Shown here in pieces: positions 8,784 to 18,022 of a stretch of 64,000 nt of DNA. Within the stretch, counting starts at the first letter, position 1. The number at the start of each line of letters is the position of its first letter. Under the pieces are notes generated by a model. That model ran no database searches. It saw only the letters and a program-made list of their open reading frames with translations, and was not told where the DNA came from. Position numbers and translations under genes: made by a program. This stretch comes from Marinirhabdus sp963799365. Lineage in GTDB: Bacteria; Bacteroidota; Bacteroidia; Flavobacteriales; Flavobacteriaceae. The stretch covers positions 1 to 64,000 of the forward strand of contig CAWCWV010000013.1 in the NCBI GenBank assembly GCA_963799365.1. Reading direction: 5' to 3'.

Positions 8784-10703
8784 TTAACTTGTTATCTTTT
8801 CCAATTTCAGCGTCACTTTTTCCCAATCTCCCATAAGCTCAGAAAGTTTGTCCTTTTTAGCTTGGTACTTGTCAAAAAAGTCAGCTTTGGCGATGGTCTC
8901 GTCGTAGTTTAATTGCAGCTCCACATCAATTTCTTTTATTTCTCGTTCTAACTTATTGATTTGGGATTCGGTTTTACTAAGTTTATTTTGAAGGGACTTC
9001 AATTTTTTTTGGTCTTCGTAGCTTTGTTTCCCAGTGGTGGTATTTTTCTTTTCTTCTGAAACTACCTTTGTTTTCTTTTCAGCTTCCCGTAGATTTTCAA
9101 GATTTCGCTGGTCTAAGAAATAGTCTATGTCACCAAGATATTCTTTTAATTTGTGATCTTTAAACTCATACACTTTGTTGGTCAAACCTTGAAGAAAATC
9201 TCTATCGTGAGAAACCAGTATAAGCGTTCCTTTAAAATTATGCAATGCTTCTTTTAAGACATTCTTAGATTTAATATCCAAGTGGTTGGTAGGCTCATCC
9301 ATGACCAACACATTAAAAGGTTGCAATAATAATTTTGCCAATGCCAAGCGATTACGTTCCCCACCAGATAATACACGCACGTATTTATCTACCTCTTCCC
9401 CTCTAAAAAGAAAAGATCCTAATATATCTCGAACACGTGGTCTCGATTTTTCATCGGCAGCATCAATCATAGTATCTTCTACAGTTTTGGAACCATCGAG
9501 GTAATCTGCCTGGTTTTGCGCAAAATAACCGATCTGTACATTGTGACCCAACTCTATTTTCCCATCAAAAGGAATATCACCCACAATCATTTTTGCCAAC
9601 GTAGATTTTCCCTGTCCGTTTTGCCCAACAAAAGCTGTTTTAGAATCGCGTTCTATCAACAAGTTCACATTGTTTAATACTTTTTTGTCGCCGTAATTTT
9701 TTGAAGCTTTTTCAGTAGTAATTACTACTTTCCCTGGAGTTACTGAAATAGGAAAACGAAGATTCATCACAGCATTATCATCTTCATCTACCTCAATCCT
9801 ATCAATTTTATCTAATTTTTTAATGAGCGACTGCGCCATGGTTGCCTTGCTGGCTTTGGCGCGAAACTTTTCAATCAATTTTTCTGTTTGCTCAATTTGT
9901 TTTTGCTGATTTTTCTGAGATGCTAGTTGTTGCTCGCGTAATTCTTTTCTTAGTACCAAGTATTTGGTATACGGTTTTGGGTAGTCGTAAATTTTGCCGA
10001 GGGAAATTTCTATAGTACGATTGGTAACATTGTCAAGAAACATTTTATCGTGCGAAACTACTACGACGGCACCTGCATAATTTTTTAAGAAATCTTCCAG
10101 CCACAAAATAGATTCAATATCTAAGTGGTTGGTAGGCTCATCGAGTAGTAAAATATCATTATTCTGCAGTAGTAATTTTGCCAATTCTATACGCATACGC
10201 CAACCCCCGGAAAAAGTTTCGGTCACCTTACCAAAATCCTCTCTCAAAAACCCAAGACCCTGTAAAATACGTTCCGTCTCACCTTGATAGTTATACCCGC
10301 CGTGAATTTCGTATTGGTGTTGTTTGTCGTTTAGATCGATCATTAACTGATTGTAGCTTTCGCTCTCATAATCGGTTCGGGTCGCGAGCTGGGTATTTAT
10401 TTCGTCTAGCTGTTTTTCTAGTTTTTTGATTTCAGTAAACGCTTCATAAGATTCTTCTAAAACGGTTCTTCCTTTTGTAAAATCTATATCCTGCTTTAAA
10501 AAACCGATGGAAATTTCCTTATCTGTTGCAATAGCACCTGCGTCATATTCCTGTTCGCCAGAGATAATTTTAAGTAAAGTAGATTTTCCCGCGCCATTCT
10601 TTCCAACCAATCCCACGCGATTGCCAGGCGATAACATAAATGTAATACCTTCAAAGAGATATTCGCCTTGAAATGAAACTGATAAGTTGTGAATATTAAG
10701 CAT
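8784..10703 (-). CDS. ABC-F family ATPase (ribosome-associated type)
   Basis: A 639-residue soluble protein with two fused ABC ATPase domains and no membrane segment. Domain 1 has Walker A GKNGAGKS (about residues 34-41), signature FSGGWRMRIELAK and Walker B LLLDEPTNHLD; domain 2 has GQNGQGKS, LSGGERNRLALAK and VMDEPTNHLD. The linker between the domains is charged and helical (EQTEKLIEKFRAKASK), and the C-terminus is a coiled coil (KLKSLQNKLSKTESQINKL), as in Uup/YheS-type ABC-F proteins. These factors act on the ribosome during translation. The frame is open to 10781, but ATG 10701-10703 starts MLNIHNLSVSF, exactly where ABC-F proteins begin, so the longer version is rejected. Confidence 0.9.
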   Translation of the reverse strand: MLNIHNLSVSFQGEYLFEGITFMLSPGNRVGLVGKNGAGKSTLLKIISGEQEYDAGAIATDKEISIGFLKQDIDFTKGRTVLEESYEAFTEIKKLEKQLDEINTQLATRTDYESESYNQLMIDLNDKQHQYEIHGGYNYQGETERILQGLGFLREDFGKVTETFSGGWRMRIELAKLLLQNNDILLLDEPTNHLDIESILWLEDFLKNYAGAVVVVSHDKMFLDNVTNRTIEISLGKIYDYPKPYTKYLVLRKELREQQLASQKNQQKQIEQTEKLIEKFRAKASKATMAQSLIKKLDKIDRIEVDEDDNAVMNLRFPISVTPGKVVITTEKASKNYGDKKVLNNVNLLIERDSKTAFVGQNGQGKSTLAKMIVGDIPFDGKIELGHNVQIGYFAQNQADYLDGSKTVEDTMIDAADEKSRPRVRDILGSFLFRGEEVDKYVRVLSGGERNRLALAKLLLQPFNVLVMDEPTNHLDIKSKNVLKEALHNFKGTLILVSHDRDFLQGLTNKVYEFKDHKLKEYLGDIDYFLDQRNLENLREAEKKTKVVSEEKKNTTTGKQSYEDQKKLKSLQNKLSKTESQINKLEREIKEIDVELQLNYDETIAKADFFDKYQAKKDKLSELMGDWEKVTLKLEKITS

Positions 10704-10901
10704 AAAATATATTGATAAGGGGTCATAAAATTTCGGTGCAAAGATGCTTATTTTTACAGTGCAAAAAAAGTGAAGTAGCAAAGAGTTTTTTGAAGTGTAA
10801 TATTCTTTTATTTCTTATCCTACCTTAAAAAAACAAAACAAAGACAAAACCGGTTTAGCATTGTTAAATTCTTTAGATGCTACTCAACTAATAAAGACAG
10901 T

Positions 10902-11279
10902 ATGGGCTTAAAAGGAAGTAAAATTTACAGCATATTTACGGGAACCTGTCCCGTTTGTCATACTGGCGAAATGTATAAAACCAGCAACCCATACAGGTTT
11001 TCCGAGACCTTAAAGATGCACGAACGCTGCCCAAATTGCAAGACAAAATTTAAAATTGAGCCTTCTTTTTTCTACGGTGCTATGTATGTGAGTTATGCCG
11101 TTGGGGTTGCAGTCGCTGTTGCAGCCTTTATTATTGCTTATTTCTTTATAGGCTTAAACAGGTTATATACATTTTTTGTGATTACGGGAACCTTGGTACT
11201 ATTATTACCTTATATCCTTCGGATTTCTAGGAACATTTGGATAAATATGTTTTTTAAATTTGATAAAAAGAAAGTTTAG
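10902..11279 (+). CDS. DUF983 small membrane protein
   Basis: A 125-residue protein with an N-terminal CPVC...CPNC four-cysteine zinc-ribbon-like part (residues about 18-48: GTCPVCHTGEMY and ERCPNCKTKFKIEP) and two membrane helices (AVGVAVAVAAFIIAYFFI and FFVITGTLVLLLPYIL), then a basic end FDKKKV. This is the DUF983 arrangement; its function is not known. It stands alone on the plus strand between ABC-F (divergent) and the repeat array. The array of hairpin repeats begins two bases after its stop codon. Confidence 0.82.
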   Translation: MGLKGSKIYSIFTGTCPVCHTGEMYKTSNPYRFSETLKMHERCPNCKTKFKIEPSFFYGAMYVSYAVGVAVAVAAFIIAYFFIGLNRLYTFFVITGTLVLLLPYILRISRNIWINMFFKFDKKKV

Positions 11280-11280
11280 T

Positions 11281-11968
11281 CACCTCGACGCAGGAGAGGT
11301 CACACAACTAACTATGACCAATTTCAAATAGAACTTGCTTACTCAGATGTGATTTCTCCTAAAGCCTGTGCTGAGCTTATCGAAGTATCGAAATGACTAT
11401 TTGCGTCACCTCGACGCAGGAGAGGTCACACATCGAACTAAGACGAATTTCAAATAGAACTTGCTTACTCAGATTAGATTTCTCCTAAAGCCTGTGCTGA
11501 GCTTGTCGAAGTATCGAAATGACTGTGTGCGTCACCTCGACGCAGGAGAGGTCACACAACTAACTATGACCAATTTGAAATAGAACTTGCTTACTCAGAT
11601 GTGATTTCTCCTAAGGTCGAAATGACTATGTGCGTCACCTCGACGCAGGAGAGGTCACACAACTAACTATGACTAATTTGAAATAGAACTTGCTTACTCA
11701 GATTAGATTTCTCCTAAAGCCTGTGCTGAGCTTGTCGAAGTATCGAAATGACTATGTGCGTCACCTCGACGCAGGAGAGGTCACACAACTCACTGAGCCC
11801 AATTTCAAATAGAACTTGCTTACTCAGATGTGATTTCTCCTAAGGTCGAAATGACTATGTGCGTCACCTCGACGCAGGAGAGGTCACACAACTCGCTAAG
11901 AACAATGTATATTGGATACTTCTTACTCGTACGGAGATTGTCGTGTGATTTCTCCTAGCGTCGAAATG
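11281..11968. repeat. Array of six hairpin-forming tandem repeats
   Basis: Six head-to-tail units each beginning CACCTCGACGCAGGAGAGGT start at 11281, 11407, 11533, 11636, 11762 and 11865. Spacings are 126, 126, 103, 126 and 103 bases; the sixth is diverged in its centre. The two lengths differ by a 23-base insertion containing CTGAGCTT(G/A)TCGAAGTA. Within a unit the left end (GTCAcCTCGAC..AGGAG..TCACACA) pairs with the right end (TGTGA..CTCCT..GTCGAaATGAC), so each unit is an imperfect hairpin with a loop of about 45 bases. No open frame runs through it. It resembles widespread flavobacterial palindromic repeats. Its 3' arm overlaps the end of the next gene. Confidence 0.92.
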
Positions 11969-13034
11969 ATAAAGGAAATCTCCTTAAATCAACTTCTTTA
12001 GGCAACTCTTTGCGCTTTTCAATAAAGTCATACAACCACTCACTTAATAAAGGGGCCATAGAAAGCCCACGTGTGCCCAGACCACTTAAAAAATAGAGAT
12101 TCGGGGTTTCTGGAAAATTGCCTAACAACGGTTTTCTATCTTTTACCGTAGGTCTAATTCCTGAAACCTGGTCAACGATCTCAAAATCACAGGAGATCAT
12201 TTTTTTAAGCTTGGATACAATTCCTTCTCGTGCTGAGGCTGTGATACCCTCAGAATAATCGTCACGGCCGTAGCTAGCACCCACTTTATACAAATCATTT
12301 CCCAGTGGAATTATCATTACAGGCCCTTTTAAAACTGCTGTTACCTGAAGTTTTGGTGCTTTAAAAATTAAATATTCCCCTTTATTACCCACAAAAACTT
12401 TTGAGCCATTTGGAGAAACAGATAGGTTGAAAAATGGGTTATCCCTTACCTTTGCACCTTGAGCAAACACAATCTGATTCGCTATATAGTTTTTATAGCT
12501 AACTGAATTTTCAGTAACATCTAAAAGGGTATAGTCTAAAATTTCTGATAGTAGCATTTCATTTTTCTGAAGGTATTCTCTGTAGGTTTCTATGAGCTCA
12601 GCAGGCTTTAACAGAGCGCCTCCTATTACTTTTCCAATTCCCAAAGGTGCATTTAAAGCAGCATTTCCATTGTTTTGGATTTCAGAAGAAAGAAAATTTG
12701 ACAATTCATTTTTATCGCTTGCCACAACCCAATCGTTTTGTTCTTCAACGGTATAAAAAATTCGATGGATGCCAATTGGATTGATACAATTTTCATGTAA
12801 TCTTTCGCCTATCGCTTTATAAAATGGGATTGCTCTTTCAAAAAACTGAGAAGCATTCCAGGCTGCTGTAAAACGTTTTAATACTGTTGGGTTCAAAACA
12901 CCTCCTGAAGCTGTTGTAGCGCCTTTTTTACCATCTTCTACTACAAGTAAGGTTTTGCCTTGCTGTAATAGTGTTTCAGCAAAGCAGATGCCTGCAATGC
13001 CTAAACCTACGATGATATAATCTACTTTTTTCAT
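11955..13034 (-). CDS. FAD-dependent oxidoreductase (DAO family)
   Basis: A 359-residue flavoprotein. The N-terminal Rossmann motif is GLGIAGICFAE (residues about 10-20) after the strand KVDYIIV, followed by LLVVED, the usual acidic residue binding the FAD ribose. The C-terminal SGIRPTVKDRKPLLG and GLGTRGLSMAPLLSE segments are typical of the glycine/D-amino-acid oxidase (DAO) superfamily and place FAD over the substrate. The exact substrate is not clear. It is downstream of gldN on the same strand but beyond a terminator, so probably a separate unit. Its last codons and TAG stop (11955-11957) lie inside the 3' arm of the last hairpin repeat: the SFRR end is encoded by repeat sequence. Confidence 0.82.
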   Translation of the reverse strand: MKKVDYIIVGLGIAGICFAETLLQQGKTLLVVEDGKKGATTASGGVLNPTVLKRFTAAWNASQFFERAIPFYKAIGERLHENCINPIGIHRIFYTVEEQNDWVVASDKNELSNFLSSEIQNNGNAALNAPLGIGKVIGGALLKPAELIETYREYLQKNEMLLSEILDYTLLDVTENSVSYKNYIANQIVFAQGAKVRDNPFFNLSVSPNGSKVFVGNKGEYLIFKAPKLQVTAVLKGPVMIIPLGNDLYKVGASYGRDDYSEGITASAREGIVSKLKKMISCDFEIVDQVSGIRPTVKDRKPLLGNFPETPNLYFLSGLGTRGLSMAPLLSEWLYDFIEKRKELPKEVDLRRFPLSFRR

Positions 13035-13102
13035 TTGGGAGTAAAATTAGGTTTTTTAAATTTGAAATTAAGCAGTATGAAAATTTAGCTTCCATTTAGA
13101 GC

Positions 13103-13167
13103 GCTCCGCTAGGGGTTACCCTTCCGATTCAGCAAAGCTGAACCACCTTCCCTTAAAAAGGGAAGGC
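13103..13167. repeat. REP-like double-hairpin element
   Basis: The gap 13035-13287 contains two adjacent palindromes: TTCAGC-aaa-GCTGAA (13129-13143) and CCTTCCCTT-aaa-AAGGGAAGG (13146-13166), preceded by GCGCTCCGCTAGGGGTTACC. This GC-richer block looks like an intergenic flavobacterial REP element and has no coding frame. Confidence 0.65.
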
Positions 13168-13230
13168 ACCAGATGTATTTTGATTATAAATTTGGAGCTT
13201 GAAGCTTGAGATTTTTAACAAAATGAGAGT

Positions 13231-13263
13231 ATAAAAAAACCTCCTAAGAAAATTCTTAGGAGG
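13231..13263 (-). terminator. Rho-independent terminator of the gld operon
   Basis: An 11-base perfect stem, CCTCCTAAGAA (13240-13250) with TTCTTAGGAGG (13253-13263), is followed on the minus strand by a run of seven T. It lies 25 bases after the gldN stop codon, so it closes the topA/gld transcription unit. Confidence 0.9.
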
Positions 13264-13287
13264 CTTATTATTTTCACTTTACAACTA

Positions 13288-14190
13288 TTAGTAATTCCAA
13301 AGGTCTATTTCCATATTCCTGATTTGATCCTTGATACGCTCTGCTTCCAGTAATTGCATTAACGCATTGTCATTAATGTAATCACGAACACCACGGTCAC
13401 CTTGGACGTTGTCTTCTTTATAAATCATGGCATTAAAACGTCTGGAGTTCAATAAATGATCGTAAGTAATAGGTTGTGATGTGTTCTTACGATTAAAAGC
13501 TTTTGCTTTATGCAAAGCCTCTCTGGCTCCTGGAAACCATACCCAAAACAACTCAACTTTACTATCCATATTCTCATCCGGGAACGCCTTGGAACGTGCT
13601 TCGTTTGCAACTGGACAAAGACCCAATAAACGATACTTCAATTCTCCCTGGCGTTTGTCTAGGTAATAAATACCTCGGATTCTCCATTCTTCGATATCTC
13701 CAGCATCTAAGTTAAACTTTCGGATGTATTGATCATCTACTATACCTTCAGCATTGTACTGCTCGATACCATAATCTGTAGTATCGCTGTACATTAATGA
13801 AGCACTTAAGTCTCCTAACGTTCGCTTTTCAGTAAAATAAGAATCTGCATACACATCTTCAATGTTCCCGTTCTTGATATTTTTCACTAAAACATCATAC
13901 AAAGAACGTCTTTCACTACCAATGTTGTTTGTGTCTATAGGATAGTACAACGGAAAGTTTACACGCTCATCGAGGTCGATAATCTCCCAGGTGGTCTTTG
14001 ACCATAGGATATCACGCTCGTCTGTATACCCATAAGGTAACGGCTCGTCATTATCATAAGCAATTTGCGCTTCTGTCTTCTTGCCTATATCATCCGGTGT
14101 TTTTGCGTTGAGTACATTCAACTGAGCCGAAGCTGTAGTTGCACATAACAACAGTCCAAAAACAGGTAAAACAACATTTTTAAAAGTCAT
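13288..14190 (-). CDS. gldN: Gliding motility / type IX secretion protein GldN
   Basis: A 300-residue periplasmic protein with a signal peptide (VVLPVFGLLLCATTASAQ). The mature part has the GldN/PorN pattern: an early LYYPIDTNNIGSERRSLYDV, then IRKFNLDAGDIEEWRIRGIYYLDKRQGELKYRLLGL and a C-terminal WVWFPGARE-type segment. GldN binds GldK to form the periplasmic/outer-membrane ring of the type IX secretion system and contacts the GldM shaft. It is the last gene of gldKLMN, 16 bases after gldM, and is followed by a strong terminator. Confidence 0.95.
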   Translation of the reverse strand: MTFKNVVLPVFGLLLCATTASAQLNVLNAKTPDDIGKKTEAQIAYDNDEPLPYGYTDERDILWSKTTWEIIDLDERVNFPLYYPIDTNNIGSERRSLYDVLVKNIKNGNIEDVYADSYFTEKRTLGDLSASLMYSDTTDYGIEQYNAEGIVDDQYIRKFNLDAGDIEEWRIRGIYYLDKRQGELKYRLLGLCPVANEARSKAFPDENMDSKVELFWVWFPGAREALHKAKAFNRKNTSQPITYDHLLNSRRFNAMIYKEDNVQGDRGVRDYINDNALMQLLEAERIKDQIRNMEIDLWNY

Positions 14191-14206
14191 AAATCAGTTT
14201 TTAATT

Positions 14207-15784
14207 CTAGTTTGTCAATTCGATAACAACAGGAGAAATCTTTTTCAAAAGGTATCCTGAATTACCAGCAATTTTTGCATTAATATCTACGATCTGCACC
14301 ACATCTCCACGCTTTGCTCTACGCAAGGCAGCTTGTGCAGCAGCATTCAATTTAGTTCCACTCACTTCAACAGTAGGTTGTCCAGATACTTTAAAACTAA
14401 ATCCAGTTACCTGCAGGTTTAGATCGAAGTCAAAGTCTTCTAACTTTGCACTCACTGTCGAGATCTCTAATCCCTGACGTTGCATACGTACGGTTCCACC
14501 ATCTCCTGTTTCACCACGAATGGCTCCTGTTGGACGAGGAATATCTTTAATACGGAACGTTTGACTATCAGATTTATTTTCACCTCCTGGTAAAGTAGCG
14601 TTTACTTTGATTGTAACTTCTCTACCCGCTCCAGGATTCATAGTGTAAGAACTTCCCGAGTTTCTAGTTAAACCTGGGGCTGAAGCATTTACAGTTTGCG
14701 CACCATCAAATGCAATCGTCATTGGATTCGATACTCCACGGTAAACTACATTCATTTTATCAGCGGAAATTGTCGCTTTGTCAGGCTTATTGATGGTAGC
14801 AAAACTTGTTTTTACAGGAACTTTTTTCTCTTCTCCTCCTTCACCATATACCAACACTCCTTCAATTTTATGATCTCCAGGATTACCTGCCCCAATATTT
14901 AGTTTCACTCTACCACCTTGAACTGTGTATTGTTCTTTTGTAAGTGGTCTACCATCTAAGGTTAATTCTACTCTTTTAGGAACTGTACTAGCATCTGTAC
15001 GACCTAGCATAATAGATCCTTCAAATTTTTCACCAGAATAGAATGCAGATTTTGAAGCCTCCATAATAGTCGAAAAGTTGTCAAATGAAAGCGCTGCTGC
15101 CTGTTGTCCAGAAAGCATCTTTGATAGCACCTCACTTTTTGCGGTTTTGATATCCGCTTGTATTTGTGTTAATTTGGTCATAGAAGCGATTAAAGGAAAC
15201 CCTTCATAGTTATACTTTAACCATTCTATTTCTTTACCGTCACGATTTGTTTCTGGAGCAGTTGAAAAATTATTTTCAATAGATTTCTTCACATCGCTTA
15301 CACCAGCTACCTTTTTAGCTACAGCTGTATCAGATAGAACTGAAATCATATCAGTACGGTACTTATTCATTTTATCAATGAACTCCTGACCTTCTGCTTT
15401 ATAATTATCACCTGTAAAAAACAAGTTGTTAAAGTGGTCTGGCTTATCCATTACTTCATAATCGGTTGGATCTTCCAAATCTTTAATTGCTGCGCTTTTT
15501 AAGGTTGTAATATATGAATCTAACTCGTTAGAAACTGTTTCGATCTCTTGTGCTTTTGCGTATACCGCTGCATATTGTGCAGGTTCATCTGAAGCCTTCG
15601 TGTTTAAGCCTTCCATAAAAGCTGAGTTACGCGCTGAAGTTTCTGTATTTGCATTTTCTATTTTATTGTTTAACAAACCAAAAGCAGATAATACTTCTTT
15701 TGACATGTTAAGGGCAAGCATTGCGATGAAAACCAAATACATTAGGTTAATCATCTTTTGTCTAGGGGATTGTCCTCCGGCCAT
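14207..15784 (-). CDS. gldM: Gliding motility / type IX secretion motor protein GldM
   Basis: A 525-residue protein starting MAGGQSPRQKMINLMYLVF with a single membrane helix (about residues 11-32, MINLMYLVFIAMLALNMSKE) and a long periplasmic part. GldM spans the periplasm as a dimer of elongated domains and, with GldL, forms the proton-driven motor that powers type IX secretion and gliding. The helical N-terminal periplasmic domain (to about residue 220) and the following Ig-like beta domains are consistent with the known PorM/GldM architecture. It sits between gldL (42-base gap) and gldN (16-base gap). Confidence 0.95.
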   Translation of the reverse strand: MAGGQSPRQKMINLMYLVFIAMLALNMSKEVLSAFGLLNNKIENANTETSARNSAFMEGLNTKASDEPAQYAAVYAKAQEIETVSNELDSYITTLKSAAIKDLEDPTDYEVMDKPDHFNNLFFTGDNYKAEGQEFIDKMNKYRTDMISVLSDTAVAKKVAGVSDVKKSIENNFSTAPETNRDGKEIEWLKYNYEGFPLIASMTKLTQIQADIKTAKSEVLSKMLSGQQAAALSFDNFSTIMEASKSAFYSGEKFEGSIMLGRTDASTVPKRVELTLDGRPLTKEQYTVQGGRVKLNIGAGNPGDHKIEGVLVYGEGGEEKKVPVKTSFATINKPDKATISADKMNVVYRGVSNPMTIAFDGAQTVNASAPGLTRNSGSSYTMNPGAGREVTIKVNATLPGGENKSDSQTFRIKDIPRPTGAIRGETGDGGTVRMQRQGLEISTVSAKLEDFDFDLNLQVTGFSFKVSGQPTVEVSGTKLNAAAQAALRRAKRGDVVQIVDINAKIAGNSGYLLKKISPVVIELTN

Positions 15785-15826
15785 ATTTTTTCTTTTTAAA
15801 AGTTTATAATAGGTTGAAAAACAATC

Positions 15827-16468
15827 TTAATTTCTGTTCATTGCAGATAACATACCTCCATACACACCGTTCAATGAAGAAAGATTTGTAGTAAGGTGTT
15901 CCATCTGTGATTTTAATTGCTCCGCATTTTCTGCAACTCTTTCGTTTGCTTCAGTTTGACGGCTTGTAGACTCAATTTGTACTTTGTATAAACTGTTTAA
16001 TGAATCCATTTGCGCAGCAGCCAATGCCATTTCTTCGCTGTACTTTTTTGTAGAGCTCATAGCTTCGGCAGTAGGCGCCATCCCTTTTGCAGCACCTTCA
16101 AAAGAACGGATGCTTGTACTAAGGCTATTCATTAATTCTGAATCGATACGAGCGTCTTTCAGCATTTCGTCTAATTTTTGAGACAATAAACCTTGTGGAT
16201 CTTCTTGTTTTGCTTTCTTTCCAGCAGTCATTCCTCCTGCTAATTCTGGATATACTAAAGACCAGTCTAAGTCGTCATCTACTGGTTCAAAAGCAGAAAT
16301 TGCGAAAATAATAGCTTCGGTAATTAGACCTACAGCAAGAAGAATACCTCCATTAAGTGGTCCTATTTCCCAGTGAAGGATTTTAAATAATGCCCCTAAA
16401 ATTACAATAGAAGCTCCTAGCCCGTAGGCCATGTTAAATAATTTTTTAGATGATTTTGATTGTGCCAT
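15827..16468 (-). CDS. gldL: Gliding motility / type IX secretion motor protein GldL
   Basis: A 213-residue inner-membrane protein. Two hydrophobic helices near the N-terminus (about residues 14-31 and 39-60) carry acidic residues, including E51 in GLITEAIIFAISAFEP, the type of residue proposed to couple proton flow in GldL. The rest is a cytoplasmic, coiled-coil-like tail (MDSLNSLYKVQIESTSRQTE). It is the stator partner of GldM. The order gldK-L-M-N is as in Flavobacterium species. Confidence 0.95.
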   Translation of the reverse strand: MAQSKSSKKLFNMAYGLGASIVILGALFKILHWEIGPLNGGILLAVGLITEAIIFAISAFEPVDDDLDWSLVYPELAGGMTAGKKAKQEDPQGLLSQKLDEMLKDARIDSELMNSLSTSIRSFEGAAKGMAPTAEAMSSTKKYSEEMALAAAQMDSLNSLYKVQIESTSRQTEANERVAENAEQLKSQMEHLTTNLSSLNGVYGGMLSAMNRN

Positions 16469-16538
16469 GATACAATAGTTTTTAGTTAAGTTAAGTAAGT
16501 AAGTTTAGATTCAGGTTAAGGAAAGGAGACGCAAGTGT

Positions 16539-17912
16539 TTATCTTGCGTCACCAAAGTTTTTATTTACAGTAATGTCTGTACCCATGTAGTCTTGTACGG
16601 TACGGAAACCTATGTAACTTCTAGCAGAGTCTGCATATTCAAAGTCACGGCTACTTACTTGTAAGAAGTAAGCAACATCTTTCCAAGATCCACCACGAAC
16701 CACTTTACGCATGTTATCCTCATCATTCACGTTAGGGTTCATAGTTGATGTATATTCGTAAGAAGCAGCATCATAGCTTGAAGCTACCCATTCTGAAACA
16801 TTTCCTGCCATATTATACAGGTTATAGTCGTTAGGTTCGTAGGCATCTGCCTCTACAGTATATAATGCTTGGTCTGCTGCATAATCTCCACGCAATGGCT
16901 TGAAGTTTGCCATAAAACAACCACGGTCATTCTTAGCATAAGGACCTCCCCAAGGAAAGGTAGCAGATTCTAAACCACCACGAGCAGCATATTCCCACTC
17001 TGCTTCACCAGGAAGACGGAAAGAATTTACATGCTGACGCTTTTTAGATTTTTGGTATGAGTTTTTGTACAATGTTCTCCACGCACAAAATGCTTTTGCC
17101 TGCTTCCATGTAACACCTACTACAGGATAATCTCCATAAGCCTGGTGCCAGAAGTAATCATTGTGCATTGGTTCATTGTAGGAATAGTTAAAATCTTTGA
17201 TCCAAACAGTTGTATCCGGATAGATCATAACTTCTTCTTTCTTAATGAAATCTTTTCTACGCTTTCCTTCAGCACGAGCAGCAGCTTGAATATCCATGTA
17301 GGTATATTGAAACTTCAATTTATCCACATCGATCGTACGTTGACCGTTATAAGCTTCTTCAGCAGGTATATACATAGAATCCATTACTTCTGAATAGTAT
17401 TCATCTGGATATTCTGCAGTGTCCCATATAAGATCTACATCACTATTTATTTTTCTACCTGCGTAGAAATCATCACCCATTCCATAGTAATTATCGTACA
17501 TATATTGATCGTAGGGTGTCATTTCTTCGTTTTCTTGATCAACGAATGCAAATTCACCAACACTACCATCCCCAGGAGTTGCCCCCATTTCATCGGCAAT
17601 AATAGCCAATTTAAGACGTACGGTCGAATCGCGCACCCATTCTACAAATTGTCTATATTCTGCGTTTGTAACTTCGGTTTCGTCCATGTAGAAAGATCGA
17701 ACCGTCACTGTCTTCGTAGGAGCATCATTTACTGCTACAAAGTCATCATCAGACTTACCCATGATAAAGGATCCACCAGGAACTAATGTCATTCCGTATG
17801 GTTTTTCTGGGTACCATTTTTTGCCTTTTGCGCCAACAAGTTCACCTCTGTCTCCAGAGTTACAACTAAACAAAAAGGCTACCACTGCACTTAATGCAAG
17901 AATCTTCTTCAT
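16539..17912 (-). CDS. gldK: Gliding motility lipoprotein GldK (FGE-sulfatase fold)
   Basis: A 457-residue lipoprotein. The lipobox AFLFSC puts the lipidated cysteine at residue 17. The mature protein has the formylglycine-generating-enzyme/sulfatase-modifying fold (TLVPGGSFIMG, SFYMDETEVTNAEYRQFVEW, FRLPGEAEWEYAARGG, NMAGNVSEWVASSYD, VVRGGSWKD). In GldK/PorK this fold is structural: the protein forms a ring with GldN under the outer membrane. It is the first gene of gldKLMN, with a promoter-like sequence just upstream. Confidence 0.95.
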   Translation of the reverse strand: MKKILALSAVVAFLFSCNSGDRGELVGAKGKKWYPEKPYGMTLVPGGSFIMGKSDDDFVAVNDAPTKTVTVRSFYMDETEVTNAEYRQFVEWVRDSTVRLKLAIIADEMGATPGDGSVGEFAFVDQENEEMTPYDQYMYDNYYGMGDDFYAGRKINSDVDLIWDTAEYPDEYYSEVMDSMYIPAEEAYNGQRTIDVDKLKFQYTYMDIQAAARAEGKRRKDFIKKEEVMIYPDTTVWIKDFNYSYNEPMHNDYFWHQAYGDYPVVGVTWKQAKAFCAWRTLYKNSYQKSKKRQHVNSFRLPGEAEWEYAARGGLESATFPWGGPYAKNDRGCFMANFKPLRGDYAADQALYTVEADAYEPNDYNLYNMAGNVSEWVASSYDAASYEYTSTMNPNVNDEDNMRKVVRGGSWKDVAYFLQVSSRDFEYADSARSYIGFRTVQDYMGTDITVNKNFGDAR

Positions 17913-17947
17913 AGGTAATTAGGTTAAATTCATTTGATTTAAGGCAG

Positions 17948-17978
17948 TAAACCTATCTATAAAAATTAAGAAAAGCAA
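17948..17978 (-). promoter_or_regulatory. Candidate promoter of gldKLMN
   Basis: In the 110-base gap before gldK, the minus strand shows TTG (17976-17978), 20 bases, then TAGGTTTA (17948-17955), one base off the TAnnTTTG consensus. This would allow gldKLMN to be transcribed independently of topA and the arginase-like gene upstream. Confidence 0.45.
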
Positions 17979-18022
17979 CATTTTTCTTAAAAAACCCTTA
18001 AATCTTATTTATTAAAATTAAT

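Noticed and set aside
11281..11968. CRISPR array
   Set aside because: Units are over 100 bases, with the same sequence throughout; there are no unique spacers and no cas genes nearby.
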